The notes under the pieces are model-generated. The model had not been told where the DNA came from. It saw only the letters and a list, made by a program, of their open reading frames with translations, and made no database searches. Made by a program: the position numbers and the translations under genes. Of a stretch of 6,961 nt of DNA, positions 1 to 5,789 are shown in pieces; positions within the stretch are counted from its first letter, which is position 1, and every line of letters begins with the position of its first letter. Source of the stretch: Acidimicrobiia bacterium (GTDB lineage: Bacteria > Actinomycetota > Acidimicrobiia > Spongiisociales > ZC4RG35); assembly GCA_030623125.1 (NCBI GenBank), contig JAUXMQ010000059.1, positions 1 to 6,961 on the forward strand, read 5' to 3'.

Positions 1-396
1 CTGGATTATGAGCCCGCCGACTACAGGGAAGCCGATCTGGTCAAGGTCGATATCCTTCTCAACGGCCAACCGGTCGACGCGTTCTCCGCCATCGTTCATC
101 GTGACGGGGCGGATGCCTACGGGAAGAAGATGACCGGCCGTCTCCGAGGCCTTATCCCGAGACAGCTCTTCGATGTTCCCATCCAGGCCGCAATCGGCGG
201 CCGGATCATCAGTCGGGAGACCGTGAAAGCCAAACGAAAAGACGTCACGGCCAAGTGTTACGGCGGTGACATCAGCCGAAAGAAGAAACTCCTTCAGCGA
301 CAGAAGGAGGGCAAGAAGAGGATGAAGATGGTTGGCTCGGTCGAAGTACCGCAAGAGGCTTTCGTTGCTGCCCTCAAAGTGGACGATGACTCGTGA
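1..396 (+). CDS. lepA: Elongation factor 4 (LepA), C-terminal part, 5' truncated
   Basis: The reading frame is open from base 1 and ends at TGA 394-396, giving 131 residues of a protein normally about 600 long; the GTPase and EF-G-like domains lie off the left edge. LepA/EF4 is a translational GTPase that acts on the ribosome and is linked to back-translocation, stalled ribosomes and 30S biogenesis. The visible part is the LepA-specific C-terminal domain and is nearly diagnostic: LDYEPADYREADLVKVDILLN at the start, LIPRQLFDVPIQAAIGG in the middle, then AKCYGGDISRKKKLLQRQKE and KKRMKMVGSVEVPQEAF near the end, all closely matching what I recall of E. coli LepA. The basic tail fits ribosomal RNA contact. 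An internal ATG at 130 is not the real start because conserved LepA sequence continues upstream of it. The stop overlaps the GTG of hemW by three bases (GTGA), suggesting translational coupling. Confidence 0.97.
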   Translation: MDYEPADYREADLVKVDILLNGQPVDAFSAIVHRDGADAYGKKMTGRLRGLIPRQLFDVPIQAAIGGRIISRETVKAKRKDVTAKCYGGDISRKKKLLQRQKEGKKRMKMVGSVEVPQEAFVAALKVDDDS

Positions 397-1556
397 CCCC
401 TACTCAGGCTGACGGCTACTCCCGAAGCTCCGCCGCTTACGTTCACGTCCCTTTCTGCACCTCGATCTGCCCGTATTGTGACTTCGCAGTCGTTGCGGGG
501 CGCGACGATCTCGCCGACCGCTACGTCGCTGCGGTATGCAGCGAGATCTCAAACTCAGAACCCTGGCGCCCGCTCGAGGCGATCTACTTTGGAGGCGGGA
601 CCCCGAGTCATGTCGATCCGTCCCTGCTGGGTCTCGTCCTGGATGCACTCGCTCTGAAACACGGCATAGCCGTTGACGCCGAAGTCAGTCTCGAAGCCAA
701 CCCCGAGGACTTCGACACGGTTCGGGCAACCTCGTTGCATGGTCTCGGCTTCAACAGAGTGTCGTTTGGCGCTCAGAGCTTTGACCCAGGTGTGCTGGTG
801 GCGCTCGGTCGCGGACATCAATCCGGCGAGATCGAATCTTCGGTTCGGGCCGCCCGGGAGGCCGGCTTTGAGAATGTATCGCTCGACCTCATCTACGGCA
901 CGCCTGAGGAGACAACCGACTCATGGAACGACACCTTGAGCCGGGCGATCGACCTGACCCCGGATCACGTCTCCTGCTACGCATTGACTGTCGAGATGGG
1001 CACACCGCTGAGCCGCGCAGTCAGAAACGGAGCCGAGGCCCCTGACCCGGACACACAGGCGGACCGATACGAGTACGCCGACGCCGTGTTAGGTGTGGCC
1101 GGCCATACCCGATACGAGGTCTCCAATTGGTCGCGTGCCGGGTACGAGTGCCGCTACAACCTCACAGTCTGGGCACAAGGGGAGTATGAAGCGTACGGCA
1201 ACGGAGCCCACGGGTTCAGAAATCGCCGTCGCTTCCGCAATATCCGTCGGCTCGAGGCGTATGTCGACTCGATCGAGAACAGCCGCTCGGCTCGCGCCGG
1301 CGAAGAAGTGATCGAAGGCTGGGATGTCGAGTTGGATCGCCTGTTCGTCGGACTGCGACGAGTCGTTGGTGTAGCTACTGGTGAAGGCACCATGGCGTTG
1401 CTGGACTCCGATGATGGTCGACGTCTGCTCGAGGCCGGGGTCATCGTCAGGGATCAAGACAGGCTCAAAATCGCCAAGCCTCTGCTGACCGACGCGGTTC
1501 ACCGCTCGGTAATAGCACTACAACCTCCTATCGTTTCCACTGAGACCAATGCTTGA
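393..1556 (+). CDS. hemW: HemW-family radical SAM protein (heme chaperone, HemN-like)
   Basis: The protein has 387 residues, the usual HemW length (about 380). It is a cytoplasmic radical SAM protein. The family was long annotated as oxygen-independent coproporphyrinogen III oxidase, but characterised HemW proteins bind heme and pass it to target proteins. The 4Fe-4S site is C22-x3-C26-x2-C29 followed by DF; the fourth Cys of true HemN (CxxxCxxCxC) is absent, which favours HemW. The SAM-contacting GGGTPS motif is at 67-72, EANPED at 101-106, NRVSFGAQSF at 121-130, LDLIYGTP at 164-171 and YEVSNW at 241-246. A HemN C-terminal domain follows (GLRRVVGV near 320). The usual HNxxYW motif reads YNLTVW at 255-260, an odd substitution. 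The GTG start at 393 overlaps the lepA stop and has no strong ribosome binding site. The 3' end overlaps hrcA by 8 bases. lepA-hemW-hrcA is a widely conserved order. Confidence 0.93.
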   Translation: MTPTQADGYSRSSAAYVHVPFCTSICPYCDFAVVAGRDDLADRYVAAVCSEISNSEPWRPLEAIYFGGGTPSHVDPSLLGLVLDALALKHGIAVDAEVSLEANPEDFDTVRATSLHGLGFNRVSFGAQSFDPGVLVALGRGHQSGEIESSVRAAREAGFENVSLDLIYGTPEETTDSWNDTLSRAIDLTPDHVSCYALTVEMGTPLSRAVRNGAEAPDPDTQADRYEYADAVLGVAGHTRYEVSNWSRAGYECRYNLTVWAQGEYEAYGNGAHGFRNRRRFRNIRRLEAYVDSIENSRSARAGEEVIEGWDVELDRLFVGLRRVVGVATGEGTMALLDSDDGRRLLEAGVIVRDQDRLKIAKPLLTDAVHRSVIALQPPIVSTETNA

Positions 1557-2550
1557 AGATCGTCGTACCGAAGTGCTGCGCGCCCTCGTCGAGGAGCACA
1601 TAAGAACCGGAGAGCCGGTTAGTTCTCGTGCGATCGTCGAACACTCCAGCCTGTCCGTGTCGACCGCCACTGTGCGCAACGACCTGACTGCGCTGGAGCG
1701 AGAGGGGTTTGTCAGCCAGCCTCACACTTCGGCGGGCAGGGTTCCGACCGCCGCCGGCTATCGCTACTACGTCGACCATCTCGGCCCGGGCCGGCTGCGG
1801 CACACGGCTCAGGAGAAGATCGATTCGTTCTTTGGCGACGTCCATTTCGAACTGTCGAAACTGCTCAAGGCGACCTCGGAGTTGTTGGTCGAGGTGACCG
1901 ATCTTCCTGCCGTTGTCATCGCCCCCGGAGTGGCTCACGACCGGGTCCGCGCCCTGCATACGGTTCAGGTGACAACCGACCAGATCCTTGTGGTTGTCGT
2001 CACCGAGGGGGGCCGGGTCGTTCAGCAAAGGGGACGCGTGCGGGTACCGGTCACTCCGGGTCAAATCGAGGACGCCCAGCGTCTCGTGGCGGCCGCTGTT
2101 ATTGGCGAGGAACTTGGTGGGGCAACTCTGTTGTCCGATGAGGAGCTGAGAGAGATCGGTGAGCCGACGCGGGAAGCCGTACTGACCATCACCGACGGCC
2201 TTCATCTGGCGGCCTCGGCGGGAACCGAGATGTTCGTCGGCGGCACTCAGCGGATGTCTGCCGTTTGGGATGATGCCTCCACGGTGAGGAGGGTGCTCCA
2301 GATTCTGGAACGCGAGGCCGAGGTGATGAAACTTCTGGCCGGCGCGTCGGGAACCTCGATTCAGCTCGGTCTCGAGCTCGACTCCGATGATCTCGATCTT
2401 GCGGTTGTCTCCAAGACTTATGACGCAAGCGGCGAGGCAGGCTCGGTTGGGGTGATCGGGCCGATGAGGATGAACTACAAACGAGCCATCTCGGCCGTTG
2501 AAGAGGTGTCCCGTGAGCTCGAGGAGCAGATCGGATCGCGGTCCGACTAG
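1549..2550 (+). CDS. hrcA: Heat-inducible transcriptional repressor HrcA
   Basis: The protein has 333 residues, typical for HrcA (about 340). HrcA is a dimeric repressor of class I heat-shock genes; it binds the CIRCE inverted repeat and depends on GroEL for activity. The N-terminal winged helix is clear: MLEDRRTEVLRALVEEHI at 1-18, GEPVSSRAI at 21-29, then the diagnostic STATVRNDLTALEREGFVSQ (38-57) and HTSAGRVPTAAGYRYYVD (59-76). The central GAF-like region follows (FVGGTQRM at 229-236) and the C-terminal signature is VIGPMRMNYKRAISAVEEV at 302-320. The ATG at 1549 lies inside the end of hemW, 8-base overlap, with no good Shine-Dalgarno, so coupling to hemW is likely. No CIRCE repeat was found in the window, so its targets, probably groES/groEL, are elsewhere. 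The next gene is dnaJ, overlapping by one base. Confidence 0.96.
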   Translation: MLEDRRTEVLRALVEEHIRTGEPVSSRAIVEHSSLSVSTATVRNDLTALEREGFVSQPHTSAGRVPTAAGYRYYVDHLGPGRLRHTAQEKIDSFFGDVHFELSKLLKATSELLVEVTDLPAVVIAPGVAHDRVRALHTVQVTTDQILVVVVTEGGRVVQQRGRVRVPVTPGQIEDAQRLVAAAVIGEELGGATLLSDEELREIGEPTREAVLTITDGLHLAASAGTEMFVGGTQRMSAVWDDASTVRRVLQILEREAEVMKLLAGASGTSIQLGLELDSDDLDLAVVSKTYDASGEAGSVGVIGPMRMNYKRAISAVEEVSRELEEQIGSRSD

Positions 2551-3620
2551 TGGCCCGTGACTACTACAAGATCCTCGGCGTGGCGAGAGAGGCCTCTTCC
2601 GAGGAGATCAAAAAGGCATTCCGACGGGTAGCCCGCGAGACACACCCCGACACGAACCACGACGATCCCCTGGCGGAGACGAGATTTCGTGAGGCCGCCG
2701 AGGCATACGAGGTGCTTTCCGACCCCGACCGGCGGAGTCGGTACGACAGGGGGGATACCATCGATCTGTCCGATTTGCTCGGCGGATTCGGTGGCCTGGA
2801 CGACTTGCTGCGATCCGTTTTCGGCGATGGTGGCGTATTCGGTGGGGCAGGCTCCAGATCGTCGCGTGGCCGTGACATCCTGGTGCGAACCGAGGTGAGT
2901 CTCGAGGAGGCCGCTTTCGGGAGTGAGGCTGCGGTCGAATACCCGACTCTGGTGTCGTGTTCCGATTGCTCGGGTACGGGATCCGAGCCCGGACACGATT
3001 TGGCTACTTGTCCAGACTGTGGCGGCGTCGGCCAGGTGCGCGTGGCTCGTCGCTCGCTGTTCGGGACAATGATGTCAGTCACCACATGTCCTCGCTGCAA
3101 CGGAGAAGGAGAGTTGCTGACCAACCCCTGCCTCAATTGCGACGGTTCCGGGTCTGTATCAGAGGATGTGATGCTGAGTATCGAGATCCCTGCCGGTGTC
3201 TCCAGCGGGACCAGATTGCGTCTGAGCGACCGGGGCGAGTCTGGAGGGCGGGCAGGGCCGGCCGGTGACCTGTTCGTAGAGGTCGCAGTTGCTCCTGACT
3301 CGAGGTTCGAGCGCCAGGATGCCGACCTCATCCACATTGTGTCCATCGGTCTGGCCGAGGCCTCACTTGGAACTCGTCTCGAGATACCCCTCGTCGAAGG
3401 CGGCACCATCGATCTCGAGATAGAAGCGGCGACACAGCCGAAGAGTGTGTTCCGGATCCCGGGGCGAGGAATGACAGTTCTGGGTCGCCGGACCCGTGGC
3501 GATCTAGTTGTCGTGGTCGACGTCGTCGTGCCATCCGATTTGAGTTCCGAGGAGGAGACACTTCTGAGAAGCTGGGCAGAGCTTCGCGGTGAGAAAATCG
3601 ACCGGCCGGCATCGACTTGA
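2550..3620 (+). CDS. dnaJ: Chaperone protein DnaJ (Hsp40, type I)
   Basis: The protein has 356 residues. DnaJ is a cytoplasmic co-chaperone that delivers unfolded clients to DnaK and stimulates its ATPase. All type I domains are present: J-domain at 1-68 with the essential HPD at 32-34 and start MARDYYKILGV; a short Gly/Phe-type region at about 70-107; a zinc-binding domain with four CxxCxGxG repeats at 137-144, 154-161, 180-187 and 194-201; and C-terminal substrate-binding domains (IEIPAGVSSGTRLRL at 211-225, GDLFVEVAV at 239-247). The G/F region is compact and acidic (LSDLLGGFGGLDDLL). The GTG start overlaps the last base of the hrcA stop (TAGTG), and the end overlaps the rsmE TTG. dnaK and grpE are not adjacent; in many actinobacteria an hrcA-dnaJ pair like this holds a second DnaJ, the first being with dnaK-grpE-hspR. 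Whether that holds here cannot be seen. Confidence 0.97.
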   Translation: MARDYYKILGVAREASSEEIKKAFRRVARETHPDTNHDDPLAETRFREAAEAYEVLSDPDRRSRYDRGDTIDLSDLLGGFGGLDDLLRSVFGDGGVFGGAGSRSSRGRDILVRTEVSLEEAAFGSEAAVEYPTLVSCSDCSGTGSEPGHDLATCPDCGGVGQVRVARRSLFGTMMSVTTCPRCNGEGELLTNPCLNCDGSGSVSEDVMLSIEIPAGVSSGTRLRLSDRGESGGRAGPAGDLFVEVAVAPDSRFERQDADLIHIVSIGLAEASLGTRLEIPLVEGGTIDLEIEAATQPKSVFRIPGRGMTVLGRRTRGDLVVVVDVVVPSDLSSEEETLLRSWAELRGEKIDRPAST

Positions 3621-4255
3621 CGAAGCAGGTGCCCCATGTCGTCGTCGGTGCCCCTTGGAATGGAGATTCCCTCAACCTCTCCATCGTGCAATGGAAGCAT
3701 CTGACGAAGGTCCTCAGGCTGAATCGGGGCGATCGGATCTCATACACCGATGGACTGGGCCATCTCGGTAAGGGGACTCTCGGTGATCGCTCTGTCGTCC
3801 GTGGTGATGAGCAGCAGGTGCCGCGGAGTTCCGAGTTGGAGGTCGCTTCTGCGCCTCCGTCCAACAAGGACCGGCAGCGGTTCCTCGTCGAGAAACTGGC
3901 AGAGCTGGGAGTCGCCAGATTGCAGTGGCTCAAGACGACCCGTGGCAAGAACCGTGTTGCTTCAGGCGCCAAGGTGTTCTCGTGGGTTCTCTCGGCCGTT
4001 GAGCAATCTCGGGGCGCGTGGCTGATGGAAACCAGCTCTGACCTGGTCGGTTGGAGTGATCTGGCCAGGCCGGTGGTGTTATGTCGTCCGGGAGGACAAA
4101 CCGACGCGCCCCAGACGCGAACTGTTGTCATCGGCCCTGAGGGAGGTTTCTCCGACGAAGAATTGCCTTCAGACGTTGTCCATTGGGATCTTGGACCAAC
4201 CATTCTCAGAGTCGAATCGGCGGCCATCGTTGCAGCCGCAAGGCTAATGTCCTGA
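3617..4255 (+). CDS. rsmE: 16S rRNA (uracil1498-N3)-methyltransferase RsmE
   Basis: The protein has 212 residues, shorter than the usual 240-250. RsmE is a SPOUT-class enzyme that uses S-adenosylmethionine to methylate N3 of U1498 in helix 44 of 16S rRNA. The N-terminal PUA-like domain covers about 6-70 (HLTKVLRLNRGDRI at 28-41). The methyltransferase part shows KLAELGVARLQWL at 93-105, EQSRG at 129-133, the trefoil-knot motif VIGPEGGFSDEEL at 171-183, and LGPTILRVESA at 192-202, which corresponds to the family's LG.RILRTETA. Shortening falls mainly between the ELGV and EQS motifs and in the tail; Thr to Val in the last motif is a mild divergence. The knot motifs look intact, so I read it as functional. 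The start is TTG 3617-3619, overlapping the dnaJ stop by four bases (TTGA); no better in-frame start precedes the conserved N-terminus. It closes the coupled run. Confidence 0.9.
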   Translation: MTKQVPHVVVGAPWNGDSLNLSIVQWKHLTKVLRLNRGDRISYTDGLGHLGKGTLGDRSVVRGDEQQVPRSSELEVASAPPSNKDRQRFLVEKLAELGVARLQWLKTTRGKNRVASGAKVFSWVLSAVEQSRGAWLMETSSDLVGWSDLARPVVLCRPGGQTDAPQTRTVVIGPEGGFSDEELPSDVVHWDLGPTILRVESAAIVAAARLMS

Positions 4256-4309
4256 TCGAGTGGTCCGTACGCGAAACCGTCGGTGATGGCAAGATGACGA
4301 ACAGGCGGA

Positions 4310-4315
4310 TAGGAT
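4310..4315 (+). promoter_or_regulatory. Candidate -10 box (TAGGAT) for the BldD-like gene
   Basis: TAGGAT fits the actinobacterial -10 pattern TAnnnT. It lies 28 bases before the preferred TTG start at 4344, leaving room for a leader of about 20 bases that contains GGGAGG. It sits in the first gap after five overlapping genes, where a new transcription unit is plausible. No convincing -35 hexamer was seen at 16-18 bases upstream. The evidence is a short motif plus position only. Confidence 0.3.
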
Positions 4316-4330
4316 GTGGGCCGGGCTCTT

Positions 4331-4336
4331 GGGAGG
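4331..4336 (+). promoter_or_regulatory. Ribosome binding site GGGAGG deciding a TTG start
   Basis: GGGAGG is the strongest Shine-Dalgarno-like sequence near a start in this window. It lies 7 bases before TTG 4344-4346. If the upstream in-frame ATG at 4314 were used, this sequence would be inside the coding region. Its position supports TTG 4344 as the true start of the BldD-like gene. A weaker AGGCGG at 4303-4308 lies 5 bases before the ATG, so the alternative is not excluded. Confidence 0.5.
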
Positions 4337-4343
4337 GCCATCC

Positions 4344-4763
4344 TTGATCGACAAGTTCAACGTATCACTGGGCCAGAAACTACGCGCCGCCAGGCGGCAG
4401 CGAGCATGGTCGCTTGGTGTGGTCGAGTCCAACACCAACGGCGAATTCAAGGCATCCGTTGTTGGAGCCTACGAGCGTGGAGAGCGTGCTATTTCGGTAC
4501 AGCGGTTCGTGCGTCTTGCCGAGATCTACGGAATCGCCGCGTCAGACCTTCTTCCTGTGGTTCCGTCCGACGGAGCTCTGGTGATCGACCTGGATGTGTT
4601 GGGAGCTGCCCATTCAGGCGACCTGGTGGAGAGATACCTCGCTGCGATCCAGTTGCTGCGCAAGGATCCAAGTCACTCCGAGATACGCAGAGGAGACCAG
4701 GCGATACTTGGCGCACTTTCCCAAACGGTGAAGACAATTGCCACCTCTGAGGGAACGCACTAG
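4344..4763 (+). CDS. BldD-family helix-turn-helix transcriptional regulator, putative c-di-GMP binding
   Basis: From TTG 4344 the protein has 139 residues; an in-frame ATG at 4314 would add ten. The TTG is preferred because of GGGAGG upstream and because it places the conserved LGQKLR at residue 9, as I recall for Streptomyces BldD. Residues 9-71 form an XRE-type helix-turn-helix: LGQKLRAARRQR, then ASVVGAYERGERAISVQRF (37-55) and LAEIYGIAASDLLP, strongly BldD-like. The C-terminal half also aligns: LVIDLDVL at 79-86, ERYLAAIQ at 96-103, and RKD (106-108) followed six residues later by RRGD (115-118). BldD binds cyclic-di-GMP through RxD-x8-RxxD, so the key charges are kept but the spacer is two residues shorter. 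The protein ends about 18 residues earlier after the motif than BldD. It is separated from rsmE by 88 bases and from phoH by 57, so it may form its own unit. DNA-binding regulator: confident. Ligand: inference. Confidence 0.82.
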   Translation: MIDKFNVSLGQKLRAARRQRAWSLGVVESNTNGEFKASVVGAYERGERAISVQRFVRLAEIYGIAASDLLPVVPSDGALVIDLDVLGAAHSGDLVERYLAAIQLLRKDPSHSEIRRGDQAILGALSQTVKTIATSEGTH

Positions 4764-4782
4764 CTGAACATCGAAAAGACGA

Positions 4783-4788
4783 TAAAAT
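4783..4788 (+). promoter_or_regulatory. Candidate -10 box (TAAAAT) upstream of phoH
   Basis: TAAAAT is a good match to TAnnnT and is the most AT-rich stretch in the neighbourhood. It lies 32 bases before the phoH TTG, predicting a start of transcription near 4795 and a leader of about 25 bases. CTGAAC at 4764-4769 resembles a -35 box but is only 13 bases away, too close for a standard promoter. Its position in the gap after the regulator's stop supports a promoter for phoH and the 7TM-HD gene. Confidence 0.38.
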
Positions 4789-4803
4789 GCTCCTGACGCC
4801 TCA

Positions 4804-4816
4804 ACGACGGCGTCGT
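4804..4816 (+). other. Small inverted repeat in the phoH leader
   Basis: ACGAC, a three-base loop GGC, then GTCGT form a perfect 5-bp stem that ends 4 bases before the TTG of phoH. It occupies the place where a Shine-Dalgarno would be expected, and none is present. It could be a small RNA hairpin affecting initiation or a protein-binding palindrome. It is short enough to be chance in GC-rich DNA. Confidence 0.3.
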
Positions 4817-4820
4817 CACC

Positions 4821-5789
4821 TTGTCCACTGACCAGAGCGAAACGCGTCTGCGTGTCCCCAGCCATCACTTGATGCTGGATCTCATAGGTGAGTCCGATCG
4901 GCATCTCCGCCAGGTCGAGTCTCTCTTTCCTGAGGTCCGGTTTGTCGCGCGCGGGGATGAGGTCGTCTTGAGGGGTTCCGAAGAGGACGTCGAGAAGGCC
5001 CGAACGGTCCTCGATGAGCTGCTGATCCTGGTCCAGGAAGGCCATGCCCTGGATGAGGGCCGGGTCATCGAAGTCGTGAAGATGGTGCGAGACGAGGTCC
5101 CCAGTCCTTCCGGAGTTCTGAGCGACGGGATTCCGGTGGGTCGGGGACGAATGATCCGGCCAAAGACTCACGGCCAGCAGAAATACATCGAGGCCATCAG
5201 AGAAAACACTCTGACATTCGGAATCGGCCCGGCTGGCACCGGCAAGACGTATCTGGCCATGGCCGCCGCCGTGGACAGTCTGCTCAACGGAGTTGTCAGA
5301 CGCATCATCCTCACCCGACCGGCGGTTGAGGCGGGGGAGCGGCTCGGGTTTCTCCCCGGAGACGTGTCCGCCAAGGTCGACCCGTATCTGCGTCCTCTTT
5401 ATGATGCGTTGTGGGACATGCTCGGCCCCGAAGAGACTGCTTCGCTCATCGAGCGGGGAACTATCGAGATAGCTCCGCTCGCTTATATGCGTGGAAGGAC
5501 ACTCAACGATGCGTGCGTGATCCTCGATGAGGCGCAGAACACCACGCCGGAGCAAATGAAGATGTTTCTGACCCGTCTCGGCTTCAATTCGAAGATGATC
5601 ATCACCGGTGATGTTTCCCAGACGGACCTGCCGACGGGGCGTCACTCCGGGCTCAGGGTCGTCCGCAGCATCCTCACCGGGATTCCAGGTGTCTCCTTTG
5701 TCGAGCTGGGTGCTCGTGACGTGGTTCGTCACCGGATTGTGGCGTCGATCGTGGAGGCCTACCAAAGATTTGAGACTGAGGAGCGGTGA
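4821..5789 (+). CDS. phoH: PhoH family P-loop NTPase (PhoH/YbeZ type)
   Basis: The protein has 322 residues, standard for this family (about 320-350). PhoH-like proteins are cytoplasmic ATPases related to the core of superfamily 1 helicases; YbeZ-type members partner with the endoribonuclease YbeY in rRNA maturation and RNA quality control. An N-terminal KH-like segment covers about 15-75 (LIGESDRHLRQVESLFP). The ATPase core follows: RPKTHGQQKYIEAI at 113-126, Walker A GPAGTGKT at 136-143, TRPAVEAGERLGFLPGD at 165-181, DPYLRPLYDAL at 187-197, Walker B VILDEAQN at 233-240, and sensor-like TGDVSQTDLP at 262-271. All catalytic motifs are intact. The TTG start is the first possible in frame after a TGA at 4794-4796; it has no Shine-Dalgarno. 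The stop overlaps the next ATG by one base (TGATG), so phoH and the 7TM-HD gene are probably one operon. ybeY often follows in this arrangement but would be beyond the window. Confidence 0.96.
   Translation: MSTDQSETRLRVPSHHLMLDLIGESDRHLRQVESLFPEVRFVARGDEVVLRGSEEDVEKARTVLDELLILVQEGHALDEGRVIEVVKMVRDEVPSPSGVLSDGIPVGRGRMIRPKTHGQQKYIEAIRENTLTFGIGPAGTGKTYLAMAAAVDSLLNGVVRRIILTRPAVEAGERLGFLPGDVSAKVDPYLRPLYDALWDMLGPEETASLIERGTIEIAPLAYMRGRTLNDACVILDEAQNTTPEQMKMFLTRLGFNSKMIITGDVSQTDLPTGRHSGLRVVRSILTGIPGVSFVELGARDVVRHRIVASIVEAYQRFETEER

Noticed and set aside
1500..1556. Possible CIRCE operator upstream of hrcA
   Set aside because: The sequence has TAGCACTAC at 1513-1521 but no matching GAGTGCTAA arm; no CIRCE inverted repeat was found anywhere in the window.
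2564..4341. Two long - strand open frames opposite dnaJ and rsmE (2564-3700 and 3328-4341)
   Set aside because: The translations are Ser/Arg/Pro-rich low-complexity sequence with no domain, while the + strand encodes clear DnaJ and RsmE.
4256..4343. Rho-independent terminator after rsmE
   Set aside because: No stem followed by a T-run was found; only short GC-rich partial palindromes such as CGTACG at 4266-4271.
4316..4750. Second + strand frame (144 codons) over the BldD-like gene
   Set aside because: Its translation is Arg/Ser-rich without a domain, whereas the frame ending at 4763 has a clear helix-turn-helix and BldD-like C-terminus.
4816..4820. TCACC half-site resembling a BldD operator just before phoH
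   Set aside because: Only one 5-base half is present, with no AGTGA partner at a sensible distance; a match this short is expected by chance.
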